From the NCBI RefSeq assembly GCF_001469215.1, contig NZ_LOFH01000012.1:1-64000 (forward strand): a stretch of DNA of 64,000 nucleotides. Reading direction: 5' to 3'. This stretch comes from Pseudoalteromonas sp. H105 (GTDB lineage Bacteria > Pseudomonadota > Gammaproteobacteria > Enterobacterales > Alteromonadaceae). Position numbers and translations under genes: made by a program. The stretch's first letter is position 1. Each line of letters starts with the position of its first letter. Positions 17,281 through 27,293 of the stretch are shown in pieces. The notes beneath the pieces were generated by a model. The model saw nothing but the letters and a program-made list of their open reading frames with translations, did not search any database and was not told the DNA's origin.

Positions 17281-17947
17281 AGCCCGCCCCTCGCATTGTT
17301 TTAATTCGTTCAGTGCTGTTGTACTCAGCAATTTTTTTACGAATGTTACTCACGTGCATATCGATTGAGCGATCAAAAGCAGCTAAACGTCTGCCCAGTA
17401 CCTCTTCACTTATCTGTTCTTTGCTGACAACCTGGCCTGCACTTTTAACCAGCAAAGCAAGTACCTCATATTCGGTGCCTGTTAAACTTAGCTTACATTC
17501 ATCTACATACGCTTCGCGGGCAGCAAGGTTGATGATTATATTATTTACATTAAGCTTATTTGTCTGGTTATTACTTAAGCTTGTTATATGTTCTATGCGG
17601 CGAGTAATTGCTTTTACTCTTGCGAGCAACTCACGGTGGTTAAACGGTTTTGGAATATAATCATCAGCGCCGAGCTCTAAGCCAAAAATGCGGTCAAAAT
17701 CTTCACCTTTCGCAGTTAGCATAATGACAGGTGTTAATTTTGTTTGCCTAAGTCGCTTTAAAACATCAAAGCCATCGAGCTTAGGTAACATGACATCAAG
17801 TAAAATAAGAGCATAATCGCCATTAAGGGCGGCTTTAAGGCCTTGTTCACCATCGTGCTTACATTCAATTTTATAGCCTTGTGCGCAGAGGTATTCACTT
17901 AGTAGTTCGCATAAGCCTGTATCGTCATCAATCATCAATAGTTTCAT
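17258..17947 (-). CDS. cpxR: Response regulator, CpxR-like
   Basis: OmpR/PhoB-type regulator of 229 residues. The receiver domain has the acidic pair DDD (7-9), the phosphoacceptor Asp in LILLDVMLPK (about 54), and conserved Thr and Lys in MLTAKG and YIPKPFN. A winged-helix DNA-binding domain follows (about 130-229, with GTEYEVLALL and DMHVSNIRKKI). Sequence and context match CpxR. It is divergent from cpxP, with a CpxR-box-like site between them. Confidence 0.9.
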   Translation of the reverse strand: MKLLMIDDDTGLCELLSEYLCAQGYKIECKHDGEQGLKAALNGDYALILLDVMLPKLDGFDVLKRLRQTKLTPVIMLTAKGEDFDRIFGLELGADDYIPKPFNHRELLARVKAITRRIEHITSLSNNQTNKLNVNNIIINLAAREAYVDECKLSLTGTEYEVLALLVKSAGQVVSKEQISEEVLGRRLAAFDRSIDMHVSNIRKKIAEYNSTERIKTMRGAGYVFIQGE

Positions 17948-18010
17948 TCAGCTGCCCTTATCATGCTGCAATAATGCTATTTTACGCTTTAAAGTGCGCA
18001 AAAGTGAACC

Positions 18011-18026
18011 TTTACACAACCTTTAC
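18011..18026 (-). promoter_or_regulatory. CpxR box candidate between cpxR and cpxP
   Basis: On the minus strand it reads GTAAA, six bases, GTAAA. The known CpxR box is a GTAAA direct repeat with about five bases between. It lies 64 bp before the cpxR start and 89 bp before cpxP, so it could autoregulate both. Confidence 0.7.
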
Positions 18027-18114
18027 ATTGCTTTGCGTTGCTTTGCATTGTAACGGATATAGTTAACTCACTGGCTTCGTAGCCATAACCAACCCAACTA
18101 TCAAGGTGATGAGT

Positions 18115-18597
18115 ATGACTAAAATAAACACGCTTTCAAAATTTGTATTAATTTGTGGTTTAGCAACCGCCACGCTTGGTGCCAGCAGTGCATTGGCAAA
18201 AGGCGGCATGTATGAAAAACAGGGCAACCCATCAGCACGTTTTTTATTATCAGATCGTGCCGCTGAGAAACTAAATTTAACGGATGAGCAGCAAGCTAAA
18301 CTGAGCGCTATTTTTGAAACACAAAAAGAGCAAATGAAAGCTTTAAAAGGCAGTAACAAAGAAGCTCGTAAAACTCAACGAGCTGAACATAAAGCAAAGA
18401 TGGATGTATTGCTATTAGCTCCTGCGTTTGATGAAAATGCCGCGAAAGAGCTGCTAAATGAGCGTAATGAAAAACATGAGCAATTTGGACTCATTAAGTT
18501 GAAAACGCAGCATCAAGTGATGCAGGTACTTAATGGTGAGCAGCAAGAAAAGTTGGCTAAAATACAACAGCGATTAAATAAAAAGCATAGTAAGTAA
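18115..18597 (+). CDS. cpxP: Periplasmic CpxP/Spy-family protein
   Basis: A 160-residue exported helical protein with signal peptide (about 1-28, ending ASSALA). It carries the LTxxQ-type motifs LNLTDEQQAKL and, less perfectly, VLNGEQQEKL. The protein is very rich in Lys, Glu and Gln. CpxP proteins inhibit CpxA and bind misfolded periplasmic proteins. Divergent orientation to cpxRA is as in E. coli. I chose the ATG at 18115 because it has proper spacing to AAGGTGA; in-frame GTG (18106) and ATG (18109) codons lie just upstream. Confidence 0.88.
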   Translation: MTKINTLSKFVLICGLATATLGASSALAKGGMYEKQGNPSARFLLSDRAAEKLNLTDEQQAKLSAIFETQKEQMKALKGSNKEARKTQRAEHKAKMDVLLLAPAFDENAAKELLNERNEKHEQFGLIKLKTQHQVMQVLNGEQQEKLAKIQQRLNKKHSK

Positions 18598-18629
18598 AGA
18601 TGGATTAGGCAAAGTGTACATTCAGTATC

Positions 18630-18656
18630 AAAAAGCCAGCATTAAGCTGGCTTTTT
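18630..18656. terminator. Terminator between cpxP and yacG
   Basis: Arms AAAAGCCAGC (18631-18640) and GCTGGCTTTT (18646-18655) with a 5-nt loop and A/T flanks. It can serve both convergent genes. Confidence 0.88.
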
Positions 18657-18679
18657 AGGGTTAAAACATACTAGCTCGT

Positions 18680-18910
18680 TTATTTAAAAAAGTTGTCATC
18701 GTTTTTAGCAAGCATCTCTTCAATGTCTTCAATCATGTCTTGGCTTAGTTCTTCGGCAGATGTGATGGGCGCTGAAATTTTATTATTTTCAAATGACCAC
18801 TCGCCTAAATCAATCAATTGGCAACGCTTAGAACAAAAAGGGCGGTGCGGACTTTGCTCTGACCATTCAACACTAGCTTTACAGGTTGGGCAATTAACAA
18901 CAGTTGGCAT
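18680..18910 (-). CDS. yacG: DNA gyrase inhibitor YacG
   Basis: Small zinc protein of 76 residues. Four Cys ligands are visible in CPTC (8-11) and FCSKRC (about 26-31), followed by the typical LIDLGEWS and an acidic C-terminus. E. coli YacG binds and inhibits GyrB. In related bacteria it ends the pil-coaE cluster, as here, but pilB lies directly upstream of it instead of zapD. Confidence 0.94.
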   Translation of the reverse strand: MPTVVNCPTCKASVEWSEQSPHRPFCSKRCQLIDLGEWSFENNKISAPITSAEELSQDMIEDIEEMLAKNDDNFFK

Positions 18911-18937
18911 AACATTTCTCGTACAAATAATTTTAGT

Positions 18938-20617
18938 TTAAAAGCTGGTAACTCGGTTTATTTCAGCCAGGGAGGTGACACCTGCTGCCGCTTTTCGAAG
19001 ACCCGATAAGCGTAAATTATTAAATCCTGATCGTAGTGAAACCTCTGCTATTTCCAGCGAATTACCGCCACGCATAATGATCTGTGCTATTTCAGGAGTA
19101 ATTTGCATTACTTCGTAAACACCCACACGACCTTTATACCCCTCGGTACAGCTATCACACCCTTTGGGTGCAAAAAGTGTAAGTTCACTGATTTGCTGCG
19201 GCGTAAAGCCTTGGCGTTGCAGCTCTTCGGCAGGTAATGTTTCAGGTGTTTTACACTTAGAACACAGACGGCGAGCCAATCGCTGAGCAATAATTAAACT
19301 AATTGAACTTGCGACGTTATAAGCAGGCACACCCATATTTAATAAGCGGGTAAGCGTTTCGGGTGCGGAGTTAGTATGTAATGTTGACATAACTAAGTGA
19401 CCTGTTTGGGCCGCTTTAATCGATATTTCAGCGGTCTCCAGATCACGGATCTCACCAACCATCACGACATCAGGATCTTGGCGCAGGAACGCTTTTAGCG
19501 CATTGGCAAAGGTCATATCTGCTTTAGGGTTGATTTGTACTTGGTTAATCCCTTCGAGATTAATTTCAACGGGATCTTCTGCGGTGCTGATATTACGTTC
19601 AGGCTGATTGAGAATATTCAAACCTGTGTACAATGATACCGTTTTACCTGAACCTGTGGGACCGGTAACTAAGATCATGCCTTGTGGTTGTTGCAGCGCA
19701 TCCATGTAGAGCTTTTTCTGCTCAGGTTCATAACCTAGTACATCAATTCCCAGCATCGCACTGGATGAATCGAGGATACGCATTACTATTTTTTCACCCC
19801 ACAGAGTCGGCAGCGTACTCACACGAAAATCGATACTTTTACGTTCAGTAATTTTAAGCTTGATACGGCCATCTTGTGGTTTGCGCTTTTCGGCAATATC
19901 TAAACGTGACATCACTTTAATACGCGCTGATAAACGAGTGGCTAAACTGTTTGGAGGGCTGGCCATTTCATGCAAAATACCATCAATACGAAATCGCACG
20001 CGGTATTTGTGCTCATAGGGTTCAAAGTGAAGATCGGACGCGCCTTTTTTAATGGCGTCCATCAAAATTTTATTGATATAGACGATGATTGGCGCATCGT
20101 CTTTATCTTCGTCAGTGTTTTTTTGTGGCTCATTTGATGAGTCTGTATCAAGATCCGCAAACTCTTTAAACTCATCTTCGCTGAGATGCAAGCTGCCAGT
20201 GGCATCAAGTAGTTGCTCAATTTTATTATCGAGCTGGCGGTAATCCACAACAACCACTTCGCAAGAAAGGCCGGTGCTAAATTCAAAGTTTTCAAATGCG
20301 CCGTAATCAGTCGGATCTGATGCTGCTATGTATAACTTACGGCCTTTTTTAACGAGAGGCAGGATATGGTGTTGCCTGATCAGTTTTTCTTTTATCAGAT
20401 CTTTGGGGATTAACTCAACATCAAAATCTTTTAGATCAAAGTGGGGAACACGAAACAAATCAATACACTGTTCTGCTAACTCTTGACCACTAATCCCACT
20501 GCATTTAGCTATAAGCTCAGCCGTTGAGTTAAATTCACGTTGCTTTAGTTTGACGGCTTCTGCGTCAACACGGCCTAACGTGATAAATTTTCGAAGTAAT
20601 GGTGAATTAATATTCAT
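18938..20617 (-). CDS. pilB: Type IV pilus extension ATPase PilB
   Basis: Hexameric cytoplasmic ATPase that drives pilin polymerisation; 559 residues. An N-terminal MshEN-like domain (about 1-150) precedes the ATPase core with Walker A GPTGSGKT, Asp box and Walker [15 protein letters not shown], and His box MSTLHTN. The tetracysteine zinc motif (CSKC and CDSC) is present. The usual order is pilA-pilB-pilC-pilD. Here pilB is separated from pilA and pilC and sits between coaE and yacG, with a 124-bp gap to coaE. Confidence 0.95.
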   Translation of the reverse strand: MNINSPLLRKFITLGRVDAEAVKLKQREFNSTAELIAKCSGISGQELAEQCIDLFRVPHFDLKDFDVELIPKDLIKEKLIRQHHILPLVKKGRKLYIAASDPTDYGAFENFEFSTGLSCEVVVVDYRQLDNKIEQLLDATGSLHLSEDEFKEFADLDTDSSNEPQKNTDEDKDDAPIIVYINKILMDAIKKGASDLHFEPYEHKYRVRFRIDGILHEMASPPNSLATRLSARIKVMSRLDIAEKRKPQDGRIKLKITERKSIDFRVSTLPTLWGEKIVMRILDSSSAMLGIDVLGYEPEQKKLYMDALQQPQGMILVTGPTGSGKTVSLYTGLNILNQPERNISTAEDPVEINLEGINQVQINPKADMTFANALKAFLRQDPDVVMVGEIRDLETAEISIKAAQTGHLVMSTLHTNSAPETLTRLLNMGVPAYNVASSISLIIAQRLARRLCSKCKTPETLPAEELQRQGFTPQQISELTLFAPKGCDSCTEGYKGRVGVYEVMQITPEIAQIIMRGGNSLEIAEVSLRSGFNNLRLSGLRKAAAGVTSLAEINRVTSF

Positions 20618-20741
20618 TGTGCACCCAGTAAAATCCTTTCATGCTCGCAATTTATCAGAAAAAAGAGGGGTAGAACATCAGTCTTGTCATTTTAGCGTAA
20701 TTTACCAACAAAAAAGCGCAAGTTTCTTTATTGCTGTGTAT

Positions 20742-21389
20742 TTAGCGGCCCACAGTATTCGTTGTTTTACGCTTTTTTGCATGGATTAAATATTGCGAGT
20801 GTAGTTTTTCTACATCACTTGCAACCAGCTTTAAGGCGCGATTATTATCAAGTACATCATCTGCTCTTGTTAGCTTATCTTCACGCTTCATTTGTGACGC
20901 GATGATACTTTTTGCTTGCTGCTCACTTACATTATCGCGGCGAACAGTTCTATTTAGTTGTACTTCGACGGGTACGTCAACAACTAATGTATGTTGGCAG
21001 TATTGATCTAAATTATTTTCAAATAAAAGCGGGGCAACGAGTACAACATATTCACTGTTTGCGCTGTTTAAATCGCTGAGTATTTTTTCTCTGATTAGTG
21101 GGTGTAATAAATTATTTAACCACGTTTTTTTAGTTTCATCGGCAAAAATAATATGGCGTAAATGTGCGCGATTTAAAGAGCCATCATCGTTTAGTACGTC
21201 ATCTGTGAAGTGGGCTGTTATTGCGTGTAACCCTTCTGTGCCTGGGGCGACGACTTCTCGTGCGACTATATCGGCATCCACGACAGTGCTCCCTAATTGT
21301 TCAAACATGTCACTCACAGCACTTTTGCCTGAACCAATGCCGCCAGTTAAACCCAGTACCCAATTATCAATTGTATGAGTTGCTAGCAT
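20742..21389 (-). CDS. coaE: Dephospho-CoA kinase
   Basis: Last step of coenzyme A synthesis, phosphorylating the 3'-hydroxyl of dephospho-CoA. The protein is 215 residues. The P-loop is GLTGGIGSGKS (14-24), followed by DADIVAREV and LVAPLLFE, all diagnostic. It follows pilD by 1 bp, a linkage common in gammaproteobacteria. Confidence 0.96.
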   Translation of the reverse strand: MLATHTIDNWVLGLTGGIGSGKSAVSDMFEQLGSTVVDADIVAREVVAPGTEGLHAITAHFTDDVLNDDGSLNRAHLRHIIFADETKKTWLNNLLHPLIREKILSDLNSANSEYVVLVAPLLFENNLDQYCQHTLVVDVPVEVQLNRTVRRDNVSEQQAKSIIASQMKREDKLTRADDVLDNNRALKLVASDVEKLHSQYLIHAKKRKTTNTVGR

Positions 21390-21390
21390 A

Positions 21391-22290
21391 TTAATAACCT
21401 AAGGTATTAAAGTAGTAGTGCTGAATGTGTTCGCCCCACAATAATGTTACCCAACCTGCGATAGCTAAATAAGGGCCAAAAGGAATTGGCGTGGCTTTAT
21501 CTTTACCTTGAATACTTAACAAAATAATACCCATTACTGCGCCAACGACACTAGAGAGCAAAATAATGGTGAGTAATGACTGCCAACCAAGTAGGGCACC
21601 GAATACAGCAAGTAATTTAAAGTCACCATACCCCATCCCTTCTTTACCCGTTATTAGTTTAAATAACCAAAAAACACTCCATAAGCTTAAATACCCGCAA
21701 GCAGCACCAATAATTGCCTCTTCTGGGGAAACGGCTGTGACGCCAAACACAGACGCGATTAATGCAAGCCAAACTAAAGGAAGTGTCAATTGATCCGGTA
21801 GTAACATGTGGTCAATATCAATAAAGGTCAACGCAACAAGCACCCACGTGATCGCGATATAAAGTAGCGCTAAATCAGACGCCCCCAAATTTATTGCGAT
21901 AACCAAGCTGAGTAGGGCAGTCAGCATCTCAATAATAGGATAGCGAACTGAAATTGGGTTTTCGCAACTGGCACACTTACCTTTGAGTAATAGCCAACTA
22001 ATAACAGGAATATTCTGCCAAGGTTTAATCGCTGTTTTGCATTTAGGGCAGGTTGAATTGGGCTTAATTAGATTAAACACGTCAGGAGAAGGTTTATCTG
22101 CCTTTTTGAGTTCATCACCCAGTAAAATTCGGCACTCTGTTTGCCATTCACGTTGCATCATTTTTGGAATGCGATAAATAACCACATTTAAAAAACTGCC
22201 CACGCACACACTTACAAGCCCTACTGTGAGTAAATAAAACCATAAATGACTTTGCATAACAGTGATTATGTCGAGAAAAAATTCGTGCAT
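21391..22290 (-). CDS. pilD: Prepilin peptidase / N-methyltransferase PilD
   Basis: Polytopic inner-membrane aspartyl protease that cleaves and methylates type IV prepilins; 299 residues. Zinc-binding CPKC and CASC pairs lie in the N-terminal cytoplasmic loop. The catalytic Asp residues are in IDIDHMLLPD and GYGDFKLLA. I chose the ATG at 22290 with AGGT upstream; an in-frame start at 22365 would overlap pilC and add a non-family N-terminus. Its substrates here include the two pilins at 24285-25160. Confidence 0.95.
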   Translation of the reverse strand: MHEFFLDIITVMQSHLWFYLLTVGLVSVCVGSFLNVVIYRIPKMMQREWQTECRILLGDELKKADKPSPDVFNLIKPNSTCPKCKTAIKPWQNIPVISWLLLKGKCASCENPISVRYPIIEMLTALLSLVIAINLGASDLALLYIAITWVLVALTFIDIDHMLLPDQLTLPLVWLALIASVFGVTAVSPEEAIIGAACGYLSLWSVFWLFKLITGKEGMGYGDFKLLAVFGALLGWQSLLTIILLSSVVGAVMGIILLSIQGKDKATPIPFGPYLAIAGWVTLLWGEHIQHYYFNTLGY

Positions 22291-22321
22291 TAAACTACCT
22301 AAACCTAAATACGAAAAATAA

Positions 22322-23548
22322 TTAAATAACAGCACCAAGTTGGAAAATTGGTAAATACATAGCAATGATTAACCCGCCAACCAGCACACCGAGCACCGCC
22401 ATAATTAGTGGCTCAAGTAAGCTTGATAGGCCATCGACGGCATCGTCTACTTCTTGTTCATAAATGGTCGCAACTTTTGCCAGCATGCCATCTAATGAGC
22501 CAGACTCTTCACCAATGGCGACCATTTGAACCACCATATCGGGGAAGATTTTTGAGTTACGCATGGCCCAGTTCATTTGGTTACCAGAACTAACCTCTGC
22601 TTTAATATCTAAAATAGCATAGCGGTAAACCGCATTGCCTGACGCGCCAGCGGCAGAGTCGAGTGCATCAACGAGGGGGACACCGGCAGCAAAGGTGGTT
22701 GAAAGTGTGCGGGCATAGCGTGCTACAGCCGCTTTATTTAAAATCATACCGATGACTGGGAGTTTTAAAATAGCACGGTCGGTTGCATCGCGAAGTTTTT
22801 TACTTTTCAGTAGCGCTTCTTTATAGGTATAACCAAACCCGACAATCGCAATGAGGATAATCCACCAATATTCTTGCATAAACTCAGAGATACCAATCAC
22901 CATTAAGGTAAAGGCTGGCAGCTCTGCGCCAAAGCCAGCAAAAATATCTTGAAACTGGGGTACTACAAATATAAGTAGAATAGAGGTAACAATAAGTGCG
23001 ACTACCAAAACGGCAATAGGGTAAAACATGGCTTTTTTTATTTTTGATTTCAGCGCTTCTGACTTTTCTTTGTAAAGCGCAACGCGGTCAAATATTTTAT
23101 CAAGCGCACCGGATTGCTCCCCTGAGGCAACTAAATCACAATATAAATCATCAAAATAACGCGGGTGCTTTCGCAGAGCGTTGGATAATGTGCCACCGGC
23201 TTTTACTTCGTCACCAATCGTCTCCATTAGTTTGCCAACACTTTTATTACTGGCACCTGTACCAATCATTTCAATGGCTTGGATAAGGGGCACGCCAGCC
23301 ATTAACATGGTGGCAATTTGTCGGGTAACTAATGCAATGTCTTTTGGTGTAATCTTTTGCATACGCACGCCGAATAACGGTTTGGCTTTGCGTTTTACTT
23401 TAGAGGGAGTAATGCCTTGTTTACGAAGCTGTGCCTTGACTAACGCGATACTGGTTCCATTTAATTCACCTTCAAGACGCTTGCCTCTGGCACTCACGCC
23501 AACCCACTCAAAAGTGTCTTGTCCTTTTTTATCCGCTTCTTTAGCCAT
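22322..23548 (-). CDS. pilC: Type IV pilus inner-membrane platform protein PilC
   Basis: Polytopic platform protein, 408 residues, built of two T2SF domains (about 70-195 and 275-397). Each has the family pattern, for example ASGEQSGALDKIFDRVA and AIGEESGSLDGMLAKVA. Membrane segments lie near 170-195, 215-245 and 375-400. It works with PilB in pilus assembly. tfpZ is divergent upstream, in the place where pilB is usually found. Confidence 0.95.
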   Translation of the reverse strand: MAKEADKKGQDTFEWVGVSARGKRLEGELNGTSIALVKAQLRKQGITPSKVKRKAKPLFGVRMQKITPKDIALVTRQIATMLMAGVPLIQAIEMIGTGASNKSVGKLMETIGDEVKAGGTLSNALRKHPRYFDDLYCDLVASGEQSGALDKIFDRVALYKEKSEALKSKIKKAMFYPIAVLVVALIVTSILLIFVVPQFQDIFAGFGAELPAFTLMVIGISEFMQEYWWIILIAIVGFGYTYKEALLKSKKLRDATDRAILKLPVIGMILNKAAVARYARTLSTTFAAGVPLVDALDSAAGASGNAVYRYAILDIKAEVSSGNQMNWAMRNSKIFPDMVVQMVAIGEESGSLDGMLAKVATIYEQEVDDAVDGLSSLLEPLIMAVLGVLVGGLIIAMYLPIFQLGAVI

Positions 23549-23695
23549 TACTTATCCAAGTTGAGTTCAGAAATAAATTCATACTTACACCCATATTAGC
23601 TAGGTTTAGTCCCTTAAACAATTGATTAGGTAAACTTTAGCTGATTAAATAGTTCTTGGGTGTGAAATGGTTTTCTAATAGGAGTAAATTGTGCC

Positions 23696-24304
23696 GTGAA
23701 TGAAATATATACTAAAAAAATCAAGTGGGTATGCCTACACTTTTTAATCGGTTTTACCGTTTTATCTGCAGTTGGAATATTTATATATACCCAGTGGTTT
23801 TATGCTGGGAGGTATCACCTAACAGATTTATTTGGCTTAGCGAGTATTGTTGTTTTAATTGACCTTGTGCTTGGTCCAATACTGGGTTTTTGGTTGTTGT
23901 CTCCTAATAAATCTAAAAAGGAAAATATGACAAACCTCGCGTTAATAGCTTCACTCCAGTTGATCTCTTTAGGTTACGGGGTAAAACAAATTGACGGCCA
24001 ACGACTTGCCTATATTATCAAGTGGCAAACATCATATTTTGCTGTATCTAAAAATGACGCAAGGGGTGAACAAGCGCTTGAACGCTTTTATGTGTTTGCA
24101 GAACCAGAGGTTGGCAGCCAAAAGCGGATTGCCTATGATAATTTTATTAGCCAGTCTATTTCACCTGTGGAAATGAAAGAATTCTTTGTATTGTCTGATT
24201 TTGAAACTGAGTGCGAAACCATATGTGGTGTGATCACTAAAAACGGCATTGTAAATGTAACTCAAAAAAATAATGAGCTGATATTTAACAAGTCCCTTCA
24301 CTGA
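23696..24304 (+). CDS. Type IV pilin accessory protein (TfpZ/TfpX family)
   Basis: A 202-residue membrane protein. Its N-terminal half has about four hydrophobic helices (around 10-30, 43-65 and 75-95), with DLVLGPILGFWLLSPNKSKK typical of TfpX/TfpZ accessory proteins encoded next to variant pilins. The C-terminal half is soluble. It starts with GTG behind AGGAG (spacing about 11). It is on the opposite strand to the pilus genes and overlaps the second pilin's 3' end by 20 bp. In Pseudomonas such proteins influence pilin surface display. The family call is from pattern memory. Confidence 0.8.
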   Translation: MNEIYTKKIKWVCLHFLIGFTVLSAVGIFIYTQWFYAGRYHLTDLFGLASIVVLIDLVLGPILGFWLLSPNKSKKENMTNLALIASLQLISLGYGVKQIDGQRLAYIIKWQTSYFAVSKNDARGEQALERFYVFAEPEVGSQKRIAYDNFISQSISPVEMKEFFVLSDFETECETICGVITKNGIVNVTQKNNELIFNKSLH

Positions 24305-24716
24305 TGCAGGTGCTTGCTGAGGATAACTCCCATAGTAACTGGTTTGAATTAACGTTTGCGAGCATGATATAGGTATCACCACTATTAGATTTTGATGCTT
24401 CACTGCTTGCTGTGGAAGTTAAAGTGAAAGTGCCTGAACTATTTGATATCTCAATGTTAGCGATAAAGTTTGGGGTTGTGTAGTCAGACTTTTTGATACC
24501 CACTTTAGTGAAAGAGTCGCAATTATCGAGCGTTTCTTTGGTATAAAAACAAACTTCGATAGCTCGTTGTAACGCATTCGACGCGAGCACGACTTCGGTA
24601 AACTTAGCCCGCTTGAAGTGGTTGTTATAGGCAGGAAGAGCTAATGAGATCAAAATGCCGATTATGGCAATGATCATCATTAGCTCTATAAGAGTAAACC
24701 CTTTAGGCTTAATCAC
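24285..24716 (-). CDS. Second type IV pilin
   Basis: A 143-residue type IV prepilin. The cleavage site is PKG^FTLIEL with Glu at mature position 5, followed by the long hydrophobic N-terminal helix. Two Cys pairs are suggested: CFYTKETLDNC in the middle and TCISEGTC at the end. It begins with GTG 15 bp after pilA stops and lacks a visible Shine-Dalgarno, so expression may depend on coupling and be lower than pilA. It resembles the upstream pilin in layout, suggesting an old duplication. Confidence 0.9.
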   Translation of the reverse strand: MIKPKGFTLIELMMIIAIIGILISLALPAYNNHFKRAKFTEVVLASNALQRAIEVCFYTKETLDNCDSFTKVGIKKSDYTTPNFIANIEISNSSGTFTLTSTASSEASKSNSGDTYIMLANVNSNQLLWELSSASTCISEGTC

Positions 24717-24731
24717 AATTATACAAGATAA

Positions 24732-25160
24732 TTAGCAGATACCTGCTGCAATACATGTACCTGTTTGGTCCCAGGTAAGAGTTCCATTAGTTGCAGTTGG
24801 GGTTAAAACATATGTTACACTATCAACAGAAGCATTACCTGTTGATGTGACGGCTGCAGTAGTTTCAGCTACTGCAACAGAAGCAACATGGTCACCAGCC
24901 GCTGCTCCAGTTGCATTGAGGCCTATTTCAGCAGCTTCGTCACAGTTAGTTAAAACGCCTGCCCCACGAGTTTGGAAACATACGTCGATGAGACCTTTAG
25001 CTGAAGATGCTGCAAGAACAACCTCAGAGAAGCGGGCTTTTTTAGTGTAAGTTTGGTATTGCGGTAATGCGATAGCAGCAAGAATACCGATGATTGCGAT
25101 AACAATCATTAATTCAATTAGGGTAAAACCCTTTTGACTTTGTTGTGTCATTTTTTCCAT
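24732..25160 (-). CDS. pilA: Type IV pilin PilA
   Basis: Probable major pilin, 142 residues. The prepilin motif QKG^[18 protein letters not shown] starts at residue 10; the short positively charged leader precedes it. The globular domain is Ala/Thr-rich with Cys pairs in [14 protein letters not shown] and TCIAAGIC, the latter forming the usual C-terminal loop. AGGAGAGGAAC precedes the ATG. It lies next to nadC, the standard location of pilA. Confidence 0.95.
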   Translation of the reverse strand: MEKMTQQSQKGFTLIELMIVIAIIGILAAIALPQYQTYTKKARFSEVVLAASSAKGLIDVCFQTRGAGVLTNCDEAAEIGLNATGAAAGDHVASVAVAETTAAVTSTGNASVDSVTYVLTPTATNGTLTWDQTGTCIAAGIC

Positions 25161-25637
25161 GTTCCTCTCCTAAAGGATAGTATGTGTGTAAGCTAAATCG
25201 ATTTACAGGTTAAATGGATTGCACGTCCCCTAGTATAAGCAACTTTTCTTACTGTTTTTTTAAATGATGCGTTAATACCTAATCTAATAGTTAACTAAGT
25301 AAAAATATTAAACTAGATTTACTTTAGCACTAAAATACTGTTTTGGAAGTCACTTAGTCGTTATTTAACGGCACTTTGAGAACTTTCCTAGTCATTAAGA
25401 GGCGTTCACTGCATTTTCAAAATACAATGTACTACACCAAATAATTAAAACTAGTTATTTAGGTGCGGTATATTTTATTTATATCAAACTATGGTCTTAT
25501 CATAGCACCATTTTTTAGTCAAAAGGGTACTTTAATTAACAGTTTGTTACAAAATAAGCCTTTCGGCTTATTTAAATATTAATTGTTTACAATGTCAACG
25601 TATTAGGTAAATAATATATTCAATAAGTTAGGTGTAT
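25161..25637. other. AT-rich region between pilA and nadC
   Basis: This 477-bp stretch has no gene. It must hold the pilA promoter (minus strand). I searched by eye for a sigma-54 -24/-12 pair in the first 250 bp and found none. The nadC-side end has one hairpin (25552-25573). Confidence 0.6.
25552..25573 (-). terminator. Hairpin downstream of nadC
   Basis: Arms AAATAAGCC and GGCTTATTT around a TTTC loop give a 9-bp perfect stem. On the minus strand it is followed by TTTTG, so it is a modest terminator for nadC, 65 bp after its stop. Confidence 0.6.
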
Positions 25638-26492
<855 letters not shown>

Positions 26493-26722
26493 TCATTATA
26501 ATTAGGGAATTGCTAAAATTTTACTATGTTTGTATAGCGAATAGAAGAGCGGGGATCATTTGCTGTGTGCTGTTCTACATTTATTTTTGGCTATGCTGAT
26601 GTAGGTGGACATAAATATACACATTAAAGCAAAGGCATTTCCAATAGTAAGTCGTTGGCAGCTATTATTTTTGCGTTTTATCCATTAGCATCTTCAACAC
26701 AGTGTAATAATGGTGTAATAGC

Positions 26723-27268
26723 ATGAAAATTGATAACGAAGGAAAACTCGTCGGAGTGTTGCAGCGTGCATGTTCGCACTGCGATGCGCGACCGCTCAAT
26801 GAAAAAATATCTTTGCTGGTAATTCATAATATTTCGTTACCAGCGGGTGAGTTTGGCACAAAGTATGTTGATGATTTATTTATGGGAGCCATTGACAGCC
26901 AAGCTCATTCAAGTTTTATTGATTTAGATGGTTTACGGGTCTCTGCGCATTGTTTTATCAAGCGCACGGGTGAGATAGTGCAATACGTTCCTTTTTCACA
27001 AAGAGCATGGCATGCAGGTCAGTCTGAATTTTTAGGGCGTGCGCAGTGCAATGATTTTAGTATAGGCGTTGAGTTGGAAGGAACTGATACTAGTGGCTAT
27101 ACCCAAATGCAATATAATACATTACAATCACTTACTAAGTTATTGATGAATAAGTACCCAGCAATTAATAAAGCACGTATTGTTGGGCATTGCGATATTG
27201 CACCAGGGCGTAAAACAGACCCCGGTGAAAGTTTTGACTGGCAACATTTTTTTGCTGAACTAAATTAA
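26723..27268 (+). CDS. ampD: 1,6-anhydro-N-acetylmuramyl-L-alanine amidase AmpD
   Basis: Cytosolic zinc amidase that removes the peptide from anhydro-muropeptides in peptidoglycan recycling; 181 residues. Zinc ligands are in VIHNIS (His 35) and GHCDIAPGRKTDPG (His and Asp); SAHCFIKRTGEIVQYVP and RAWHAG are conserved. Its product pathway links to AmgK and MurU, also in this window. ampE follows 25 bp later. Confidence 0.96.
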   Translation: MKIDNEGKLVGVLQRACSHCDARPLNEKISLLVIHNISLPAGEFGTKYVDDLFMGAIDSQAHSSFIDLDGLRVSAHCFIKRTGEIVQYVPFSQRAWHAGQSEFLGRAQCNDFSIGVELEGTDTSGYTQMQYNTLQSLTKLLMNKYPAINKARIVGHCDIAPGRKTDPGESFDWQHFFAELN

Positions 27269-27293
27269 CCCGGCTTTTAGTAAAGAGAACGTT

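Noticed and set aside
23181..23564. 127-codon plus-strand frame inside pilC
   Set aside because: Antisense shadow of pilC with Ser/Pro-rich nonsense composition.
25161..25410. Sigma-54 promoter for pilA
   Set aside because: pilA genes often use RpoN, but no GG/GC pair with correct 10-bp spacing is present on the minus strand in the first 250 bp upstream.
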